8,892 bases of DNA from assembly GCA_024638355.1 (NCBI GenBank), contig JAHEKO010000136.1:1-8892 (forward strand). The letters are read 5' to 3'. Under the pieces are notes generated by a model that saw nothing but the letters and a program-made list of their open reading frames with translations, made no database searches and was not told the DNA's origin. Numbering within the stretch: position 1 is the first letter of the stretch; every line of letters starts with the position of its first letter. The DNA comes from Acidobacteriota bacterium. Its GTDB lineage: Bacteria; Acidobacteriota; Thermoanaerobaculia; Multivoradales; JAHEKO01. Positions 1-5,164 of the stretch are shown in pieces. A program made the translations under genes and the position numbers.

Positions 1-321
1 CGCCAGCTGCGCGCCGATGGGCGCATCCACAACTACCTGAGGATGCTCTGGGGCAAGAAGATCCTGCACTGGACGGACTCTCCGCGCAAAGCGCTCGAGA
101 TCATGATCGAGCTCAACAACAAGTACGCCATCGACGGCCGCAATCCGAACTCCTACAGCGGCATCTTCTGGGTGCTCGGCCGATTCGACCGCGCCTGGGG
201 CCCGGAGCGCGAGATCTTCGGCAAGGTTCGCTACATGACCTCGAAGAGCACGCGGCGGAAGCTGCGGCTCTCCAACTACCTCGAGCGTTGGGGCGGGTCG
301 GAAGACTCGGCGGCGGAATGA
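1..321 (+). CDS. phrB: Class II CPD photolyase, C-terminal fragment (5' end outside window)
   Basis: Repairs cyclobutane pyrimidine dimers using blue light and FAD. The frame is open from base 1, so only the last 106 residues are seen. They match the end of the FAD-binding helical domain of class II photolyases: a G-R-I-H-N-Y-L-R-M-L-W-G-K-K motif (fragment residues 7-20), then ILHWT, ELNNKY, DGRNPNSYSGIFW, and a C-terminal FGKVRYMT. The two tryptophans W17 and W24 are seven apart, like the W381/W388 pair of the archaeal class II enzyme's electron path (numbering recalled, not checked). The Asn 15 residues after W24 fits the flavin-N5 contact. The class I C-terminal signature is absent. It ends 16 bases before the next photolyase gene on the same strand, so the two are probably co-transcribed. 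The upstream start and promoter are not visible. Confidence 0.93.
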   Translation, partial: RQLRADGRIHNYLRMLWGKKILHWTDSPRKALEIMIELNNKYAIDGRNPNSYSGIFWVLGRFDRAWGPEREIFGKVRYMTSKSTRRKLRLSNYLERWGGSEDSAAE

Positions 322-337
322 GCGTGGCCGGCGGCCG

Positions 338-2011
338 ATGACGCGATTCCGCAGTCGCCTCGAGGAAGTCAACCCGTCTTCCGAGGATCGGCGCTGGCTG
401 TTCGTGCCCTACGACCAGCTGAGTGCCGAGATCGGCCCTCTCGCCGAGGAGCCGGCGGAGGAGCTCGGCATCGTCGTGGTCGAGTCGACGGCCAAGGGCG
501 AGAGGCGTCCCTACCACCGCCAGAAGCTGGCGCTATTGCTCGCCAACCTACGCCACTTCGCCCTCGAGCAGGCGGAGCGCGGCGTGGCGGTAGAGCACGT
601 GGCCGCCGAGGGGTCCTACGCCGAGGCGCTCGAGCCGCTGGTCGACAAGCTCGGCCCGCTGCGGTTGATGGAGCCGGCCGAGCGCGAGCTGCGGGCGGAG
701 CTCGAGCCCCTGGTCGAAGCGGGCGGGCTGGAGGTCGTTCCGCACGAGGGCTGGCTGACCACTCCCGAGCAGTTCGAGCGAAGCGCGTCGGGAGAACCTC
801 CCTGGAAGATGGACTCGTTCTACCGGCGGGTGCGGCGCGACAGCGGCCTCATGATGGAGGACGGCAAGCCCGAGGGCGGGAAGTTCAGCTTCGATGCCGA
901 CAACCGCCAGCCGTGGCGAGGCGAGCCGGAAGCTCCGGAGCCGCCGTCCTTCGAACCCGACGACATCACGCGTGAGGTCGGCGGCCTGATCGAAGAGCGC
1001 TTCGAGCGCCACCCGGGCCGCGTCGACCTCGAATCGCTCCCCGCCAGCCGCAAGGACGCGGATCGGCTGTGGAGCTGGGCTCTCGAGTCGTGTATGAAGC
1101 ACTTCGGTCCCTACGAGGACGCGATGTCTCATCGCTCCCGGAGCCTCTTCCATACCCGCGTCTCGGGGCTGTTGAATGTGCACCGGCTGCTCCCCAAGCG
1201 CCTGGTGAGCGAGGTCGCCGGCTCGGACCTGCCGATCCAGAGCCGCGAGGGCTTCGTGCGCCAGATTCTCGGGTGGCGGGAGTTCATGCGGCACGTCCAC
1301 CGGGAGACCGACGGCTTTCGGCGCCTTCCGGAGGGCGAGGTCGCGGTCGAATCCTCCCCCGGCGACGGGGGATGGGAGCGATGGACGGGCGACGGCTGGC
1401 CGGGCGGTGAGGAAAGCTCCGACGTGGATGGCGGCGCGGCCCCCTCGGCTCTCGACGCCGACTGGCCGCTGCCGCCCGCCTACTGGGGCGAGAGCTCTGG
1501 CCTCGAGTGCCTCGACACCATCGTCCGAGACGTCTGGTCGGAGGGCTACACGCACCACATTCCGCGCCTGATGGTGCTGGCCAACCTGGGCACTCTCCTC
1601 GGGGTGCGACCACGGGAGCTGACCGACTGGTTCTGGGCTGCCTTTACCGACGCCTACGACTGGGTCGTCGAGCCCAATGTGCTCGGTATGGGCACCTGGG
1701 CGCTGGGCGGACTGTTCACCACCAAGCCTTACGTCTCGGGGGCGAACTACATCCACAAGATGGGCGACTACTGCGACGCCTGCCGCTTCGATCCGAAGGG
1801 CAACTGTCCGATCACGCGCCTCTACTGGGGATTCCTCGAGCGCAACCGCGAGCGGCTCGAGGGGAACCCGCGCATGAACCTGGTTCTCGGCAGCCTGCGC
1901 CGCCGCTCGGATGACGAGAAGCGGCGCGACCGGCGTACGCTCGAGGAGGCCCGCGAGCGACTCGAGCGCGGCGAGGAGCTTCCTGCCGACGGCGATTCGG
2001 ATCAGAGCTGA
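338..2011 (+). CDS. FeS-containing cryptochrome/(6-4) photolyase (PhrB/CryB, DPRP family)
   Basis: Probable light-driven DNA repair enzyme, or cryptochrome, of the deoxyribodipyrimidine-photolyase-related family, binding FAD, a lumazine-type antenna and a 4Fe-4S cluster. The N-terminal Rossmann domain (about 20-150) carries the family's DQLS motif and a YHRQKLALLLANLRHF stretch. C391, C479, C482 and C490 fit the cluster ligands; the C391-C479 spacing of 88 equals C350-C438 of Agrobacterium PhrB. On the same alignment H406/H407 match the essential His365/His366, Y465 and Y471 match Tyr424/Tyr430, and W383 and W431 match the Trp342/Trp390 electron path. The Tyr391 position is Phe432. The third cysteine loop is five residues shorter than in PhrB. 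An acidic Gly/Trp-rich insertion lies at about 330-372, and the C-terminal tail is highly charged. At 557 residues it is slightly longer than usual. The ATG at 338 follows the class II photolyase gene by 16 bases; an ATG at 318 stops after seven codons. PhrB numbering is from memory. Confidence 0.93.
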   Translation: MTRFRSRLEEVNPSSEDRRWLFVPYDQLSAEIGPLAEEPAEELGIVVVESTAKGERRPYHRQKLALLLANLRHFALEQAERGVAVEHVAAEGSYAEALEPLVDKLGPLRLMEPAERELRAELEPLVEAGGLEVVPHEGWLTTPEQFERSASGEPPWKMDSFYRRVRRDSGLMMEDGKPEGGKFSFDADNRQPWRGEPEAPEPPSFEPDDITREVGGLIEERFERHPGRVDLESLPASRKDADRLWSWALESCMKHFGPYEDAMSHRSRSLFHTRVSGLLNVHRLLPKRLVSEVAGSDLPIQSREGFVRQILGWREFMRHVHRETDGFRRLPEGEVAVESSPGDGGWERWTGDGWPGGEESSDVDGGAAPSALDADWPLPPAYWGESSGLECLDTIVRDVWSEGYTHHIPRLMVLANLGTLLGVRPRELTDWFWAAFTDAYDWVVEPNVLGMGTWALGGLFTTKPYVSGANYIHKMGDYCDACRFDPKGNCPITRLYWGFLERNRERLEGNPRMNLVLGSLRRRSDDEKRRDRRTLEEARERLERGEELPADGDSDQS

Positions 2012-3057
2012 ACGAGCTGGTCCGCCGCCTCGAGCGCTCCGCCAAGGTCGGCGGCCGAGGCGTCTGCCCCGATCTTGCGCCACAACTCGGGCGCGGCCGC
2101 GAACACCCTGCCGCCCACCAGGATCTTGACGTCGGGCCGGATCTCACGGGCGGCGCGCAGCGTCTCGATGGCGCCGCGGAGCTGGGTCGACAGAGCGACC
2201 GACAAGGCCAGCAGGTGAGCATCGAAAAGCTCGAGCGCCTGCGCCAGCTCCCCAGCCGGGACGTCGGCGCCGAGATGGATGGTGTTCCAGCCCGCCAGCT
2301 CGAAGTGATGCGCCAGCGCCCGAGCGCCGAGCCGGTGGATGTTGCCGGGCACCGGCGCCACCACCACCGTGCGGCCGTCGTCCGTCTCCGGGCTCGAGCG
2401 GTGGGCGAGCAGCGTCATGACCGTTTCGCTGGTCGCGGTCACGAAGTGCTCCTGAGCTATGCTGACGGCCCCCGCATGCCACAGCTCGCCGACGTGGGTC
2501 AGCGCCGCCTGGAGCACGCCGGAATAGGCCGCGCGCACGTCCAGGCCGTCTTCGACCGCGGAGAGGACGAGGTCGATCGCCGCCCGGCGTTTGCCCGCCA
2601 GCGCGGCCTCCAGATAGCGCAGAGCCAGCTTGTTCTCCGGCGAGTCCGAGCCGAGGGCGGGCTCCTTGGCCGCAGCCGGCTCGGACATTCTCACCAGGGC
2701 CCGCTCGATATAGGGCGTCGGCAACCCCCTCAGGTGATCCGGAAGCTCCGCCTGCAGGGCTTCCGCGAGGCACTGGAGACTCGCCCGCAGGTCCTCCGTC
2801 GGGACCTGCCGCGAGCTGAAGCTGATCTCCGACCAGCTGACCTCCGCGACGAACAGGTCGGGCTCTTCGACCAGGAGAGCCGCCGCGAGCTCTCTCGACC
2901 GCTGCGTCAGGTGAAGGCTCCAGCTGCGGAAGGCGCCCTGGCCGAATCGCTGCTCGATCTCGGGGTGCCGCTCGAACAGAAGCTGGGCGGCGACCTTGCC
3001 GTATCCCGAGGCGCCGGTCGCGATGAGCCCCGAGGCAAACGCGAGTCCTTCTGGCAT
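2002..3057 (-). CDS. Cobalamin-binding CarH-like photosensor without a DNA-binding domain
   Basis: Predicted B12-binding regulator of 351 residues. The four-helix cap domain (about 140-220) ends in ELWHAG...AQEHF. W193-H194 and E203-H204 reproduce the W131-H132 and E141-H142 pairs of Thermus CarH, which shield adenosylcobalamin in the dark and, through H132, ligate cobalt after photolysis. The Rossmann B12 domain (about 229-350) has PGNIHRLG with H241 as the expected lower cobalt ligand, then HLGADVP and ILVGGR. The first ~135 residues are not a MerR-type helix-turn-helix. They are predicted all-helical, with landmarks HPEIEQRFG, PDLFVAEVSW and LPTPYIERAL, of a kind I associate only loosely with other B12-domain proteins. 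A light- or B12-responsive role, possibly as an anti-repressor like AerR, is inferred. A non-light corrinoid-binding role is the alternative. Its 3' end overlaps the convergent FeS photolyase gene by 10 bases, and its 5' end is divergent from the operon at 3145. Confidence 0.88.
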   Translation of the reverse strand: MPEGLAFASGLIATGASGYGKVAAQLLFERHPEIEQRFGQGAFRSWSLHLTQRSRELAAALLVEEPDLFVAEVSWSEISFSSRQVPTEDLRASLQCLAEALQAELPDHLRGLPTPYIERALVRMSEPAAAKEPALGSDSPENKLALRYLEAALAGKRRAAIDLVLSAVEDGLDVRAAYSGVLQAALTHVGELWHAGAVSIAQEHFVTATSETVMTLLAHRSSPETDDGRTVVVAPVPGNIHRLGARALAHHFELAGWNTIHLGADVPAGELAQALELFDAHLLALSVALSTQLRGAIETLRAAREIRPDVKILVGGRVFAAAPELWRKIGADASAADLGGALEAADQLVQL

Positions 3058-3144
3058 GACCGTTGTAGCCTACCGCAGTTTGCGTCCGCAACCGTAGCTG
3101 GGGGCGCCACGAATCTCTAATTACAACGTAGGGAATTCAACGCC
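3058..3144. promoter_or_regulatory. Divergent intergenic control region with palindromes
   Basis: These 87 bases lie between two divergent start codons and are less GC-rich than the surrounding genes. They contain a perfect 12-base palindrome, TTGCGTCCGCAA (3080-3091, arms of five around TC). There is also a widely spaced inverted repeat, CGTTGTA (3061-3067) and TACAACG (3122-3128), one arm just upstream of each start codon. An AGGGA at 3130-3134, ten bases before the ATG at 3145, is a fair ribosome-binding site. An AT-rich patch, CTAATTAC, near 3117-3124 could hold a -10 for the plus-strand operon. No convincing -35/-10 pair was found in either direction. Calling the palindrome an operator is an inference from symmetry and position. 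Confidence 0.45.
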
Positions 3145-3348
3145 ATGTACGATCGCATAGACGCCTTCTTCCTGTTTGCCGCCCTCGCCAGCTTCCTGGG
3201 CAGCGTGAGCCTGTGGTTCCTGTACCGACACGACTACGGTCTGTTCGTCGGCATCTGGGTGCCGTCGATCCTCGCTCTCTGGGCGGGAGTTCGGGTCCGT
3301 CTGCTTCAGGTAGCGCTGGAGCGACACGGCCGGAGTACCTCGAGATGA
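3145..3348 (+). CDS. Small two-helix membrane protein, unknown function
   Basis: This 67-residue protein begins MYDRIDAFFLF and has two hydrophobic segments, about residues 7-27 (FFLFAALASFLGSVSLWFLY) and 31-49 (YGLFVGIWVPSILALWAGV). They are joined by a short RHD turn and followed by a basic tail (RVRLLQ, then ERHGRSTSR). The basic tail and short polar N-terminus suggest a hairpin with both ends in the cytoplasm. An AGGGA ribosome-binding site ten bases upstream supports the start. The stop overlaps the ATG of the dehydrogenase-like gene (ATGA, 3345-3348), which indicates a coupled operon and argues that this short frame is real. It might anchor or modulate the downstream protein; no family was recognised. 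Confidence 0.8.
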   Translation: MYDRIDAFFLFAALASFLGSVSLWFLYRHDYGLFVGIWVPSILALWAGVRVRLLQVALERHGRSTSR

Positions 3349-4103
3349 GCGAAACCACGAGCTCTTCCGACACTCCCGTCTACGCGGTGCTGGGCGCCAC
3401 CGGTGGCGTCGGCTCCGCGCTCAGCCGTCTCCTGGCCGAGCGCGGCGCCCGGGTCGTCGTCGGCGGTCGCGATGCCGACGCGGTCGAGGCGCTGGCCGAG
3501 GAGATAGGTGGCATCCCAGCGATCGTCGAGGGAGCGAGCTTCGTCGCGGTCGACGAGCTGGTCAAGAAGGCCGCCGCCGAGGGCGAGCTTCGAGGAACGG
3601 CTTGCTGCGCGGGCTCCCTGCTGCTGAAGCCGGCGCACCTGACGACGGAGCAAGAGCTGCAAGAGACGCTCGAAGCCAACGTGATGACGGCGTTCGCGCT
3701 GGTGCGGGCGACCGCTCGCGCTATGAAAAAGGGTGGCTCCGTCGTTCTGGTCTCGTCGGCTGCCGCCGAGATCGGCTTGCCGAATCACGAGGCGATCGCC
3801 GCGGCGAAGGGTGCCGTGGCGGCTTTAGCACGCTCGGCCGCCGCCTCCTACGCCGGTCGTGGCCTGCGGGTGAATGCCGTGGCGCCGGGCCTGGTGGACA
3901 CGCCACTCACCGAGCGGATCGTCTCGAATCCGCGATCGCTCGAAGCGTCGTTGAAGCTCCACGCCCTCGATCGCGCCGGCCGTCCCGAAGAGATCGCCCG
4001 GCTCATCGCCTGGCTGCTCGGTCCGGAGGGTGAGTGGGTCACGGGGCAGGTGTGGGGCGTCGACGGCGGTCTCGCGAGGCTCAAGGCCGGAGCCCGTCGT
4101 TGA
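3345..4103 (+). CDS. SDR-fold protein lacking the catalytic tyrosine
   Basis: Member of the short-chain dehydrogenase/reductase family, 252 residues, the usual length. The N-terminal Rossmann fold shows VLGATGGVGSAL with the glycine-rich cofactor loop, then GGRDADAV, where the Arg is compatible with NADP(H). CCAGS replaces the usual NNAG. The catalytic region reads VLVSSAAAEIGLPNHEAIAAAKGAV: Ser138 and Lys155 are kept, but the YxxxK tyrosine is Ile151. The downstream RVNAVAPGLVDTPLT and the C-terminal WVTGQVWGVDGG are typical of the family. Without the tyrosine, classical alcohol oxidation or ketone reduction is doubtful; it could be a nucleotide-binding regulator or use another acid. I chose the start at 3345 because it overlaps the previous stop as ATGA and gives a normal SDR N-terminus. 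The open frame extends upstream to an ATG at 3213, but that stretch is a shadow of the membrane protein gene. Confidence 0.92.
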   Translation: MSETTSSSDTPVYAVLGATGGVGSALSRLLAERGARVVVGGRDADAVEALAEEIGGIPAIVEGASFVAVDELVKKAAAEGELRGTACCAGSLLLKPAHLTTEQELQETLEANVMTAFALVRATARAMKKGGSVVLVSSAAAEIGLPNHEAIAAAKGAVAALARSAAASYAGRGLRVNAVAPGLVDTPLTERIVSNPRSLEASLKLHALDRAGRPEEIARLIAWLLGPEGEWVTGQVWGVDGGLARLKAGARR

Positions 4104-4222
4104 GCCAAGCCTTGCTCTTCCTGTTCGGCTGCCTGGTGGCGGGTAGCGCTTCGATCGGCCTGCTCCTGGCGGCGCGATCGGCGGTCCGAGCCGAGTCTTC
4201 GGGCGCCGAGAGCGACTCGTAG
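4100..4222 (+). CDS. Putative 40-residue single-helix membrane peptide (TTG start)
   Basis: A TTG at 4100-4102 overlaps the stop of the SDR gene as TTGA, the same coupling geometry as the upstream gene pair. The product would be about 40 residues: a short polar start (MSQ), a hydrophobic helix over residues 4-24 (ALLFLFGCLVAGSASIGLLLA), then a basic stretch (ARSAVR) and an acidic tail rich in Glu and Ser. This is a plausible single-pass membrane peptide with the basic side in the cytoplasm. C11 after LFG is a poor lipobox, so a lipoprotein is unlikely. Support comes only from overlap and composition. The frame continues upstream inside the SDR gene to an ATG at 4034, but that part looks like shadow sequence. 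Confidence 0.45.
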   Translation: MSQALLFLFGCLVAGSASIGLLLAARSAVRAESSGAESDS

Positions 4223-4231
4223 CGGCAAGCG

Positions 4232-4253
4232 AGCCGGGCGCTACGACCCGGCT
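4232..4253. terminator. Stem-loop between convergent genes, likely bidirectional terminator
   Basis: AGCCGGG (4232-4238) pairs perfectly with CCCGGCT (4247-4253) around an eight-base loop. It lies between the end of the plus-strand operon (4222) and the end of the minus-strand exporter gene, whose TAG stop (4252-4254) overlaps one arm. There is no T-tract on either side, so it is not a textbook intrinsic terminator. Its position between two convergent genes makes transcript-end function the simplest reading. Confidence 0.4.
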
Positions 4254-5094
4254 AGACCCGGTCGCGAGGCGAGCTCACCACGGCGAGCGCGGAGCCGACG
4301 ATCAGAGCCGCCGCGGAGGCGATCCAGATCGTCGGGCGCCGGCCTTCGATCCACAACAGGAGCGCCGTCGACGCCAATGGCGTGAGGAAAGCGAGCACGC
4401 CTATCGTGCGCGGGTCGCCCTCCTTGAGCGCGCGGTCCCAGAGAAAGAAGGCGGCGCCGAGCGGCCCGGACCCCATCGCCCCGATCAACAGCAGGTCGCG
4501 GAGAGAGAGGGCGGTGGCGGGCTCGATCAGCAGCGAGGCGAGAAGCGACAGGGCTCCGGAGGCGAAGCAGAAGCCGCCCACCGCCGCGGTGGGAAAGGGG
4601 GCGACTCGCTTGGTTCCCAGCGAGTAGGTCGACCAGATCAGAGCGGAGCCGAGGGCCGGCAGATAGCCCCACGAGACGCCGGCCGGCGCCCGGCCGCCGG
4701 TGATCGCCAGGGCCGCGCCGGCGAAGCCGACGGTCGCCGCCCCGACGTGAATCCGTCGCAGGCGAAGGCCGGGCAACAACACCGGGGCGAGCAGCACGAT
4801 CAGCAGCGGCCACAGATAGTTGACCAGATTCGCCTCGACCGGGGGCGCGGTGCGCAGGGCGACGAACAGCAGAAAGTGGAAGCCGAAGAGCCCGTAGACG
4901 CCGAGAGCGAGGGTCGGCAGCGGCACGCGCCAGCGTTGCGGATCGAACCCCGACCAGGGGAGCGCTACCAGGCTGCCGACAACGAGCGCCAGGCCGGTCA
5001 GGCGCAGCGGCGGAACGTGGGCGAGCTCAACCCCGAACGCGGCGAGAGTCGCCCACAGCGCGATGGCGCCGAGAGCCAGGAGATTCGCTGCCAC
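4252..5094 (-). CDS. EamA/DMT-family transporter, YddG-like exporter
   Basis: Inner-membrane protein of 280 residues, the normal length for drug/metabolite transporters with ten helices as two EamA repeats (about 4-137 and 145-275). The first repeat ends its third helix with EANLVNYLWPLLIVLLAP (VNYLWP at 91-96), closely matching the VNYLWP segment of the aromatic amino acid exporter YddG. The second repeat has SALIWSTYSLGTKR and FLTPLASTALLLWIEGRRP, matching the YddG Y-F-T-P-V-L-S-S region. Export of aromatic or other amino acids is therefore likely, but the substrate is inferred. The start is a GTG at 5094-5092; no strong ribosome-binding site precedes it. It lies downstream of the proline-run protein gene on the same strand, separated by a 64-base gap carrying an inverted repeat. 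Confidence 0.9.
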   Translation of the reverse strand: MAANLLALGAIALWATLAAFGVELAHVPPLRLTGLALVVGSLVALPWSGFDPQRWRVPLPTLALGVYGLFGFHFLLFVALRTAPPVEANLVNYLWPLLIVLLAPVLLPGLRLRRIHVGAATVGFAGAALAITGGRAPAGVSWGYLPALGSALIWSTYSLGTKRVAPFPTAAVGGFCFASGALSLLASLLIEPATALSLRDLLLIGAMGSGPLGAAFFLWDRALKEGDPRTIGVLAFLTPLASTALLLWIEGRRPTIWIASAAALIVGSALAVVSSPRDRV

Positions 5095-5101
5095 GGTCGC
5101 A

Positions 5102-5164
5102 CTCTAGCCTGGCCTCTTCTCCGCGCAGCCGAGCGCCGTAGCGGTGCTGCCGGTCAGGCTAGAG
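5102..5164 (-). terminator. Long imperfect inverted repeat between two minus-strand genes
   Basis: Bases 5102-5114 (CTCTAGCCTGGCC) can pair with 5152-5164 (GGTCAGGCTAGAG) over 13 positions with a single G-T wobble. A 37-base loop contains a nested stem, GCAGC (5125-5129) with GCTGC (5146-5150). The distal arm spans the stop codon of the proline-run protein gene, and the proximal arm ends eight bases short of the exporter's GTG start. It could end the upstream transcript, stabilise its 3' end or limit read-through into the exporter. No T-tract follows. Confidence 0.4.

Noticed and set aside
2026..2062. CGCCTCG/CGAGGCG inverted repeat just past the FeS photolyase stop
   Set aside because: It lies inside the coding end of the B12 gene, has a 23-base loop and no T-tract. 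It cannot be told from chance pairing in GC-rich coding DNA.
548..2083. 511-codon minus-strand open frame opposite the FeS photolyase gene
   Set aside because: It is the antisense shadow of a clearly identified gene. The translation is low-complexity, rich in Arg, Ala, Gly and His, with no domain.
2215..3120. 301-codon plus-strand open frame over the B12 gene
   Set aside because: The minus strand carries the recognisable cobalamin-binding motifs; this translation has no recognisable fold.
3213..3344. N-terminal extension of the SDR-like gene to an ATG at 3213
   Set aside because: The extension is Arg/Pro-rich shadow sequence over the membrane-protein gene. The ATG at 3345 gives a standard SDR start and stop-start coupling.
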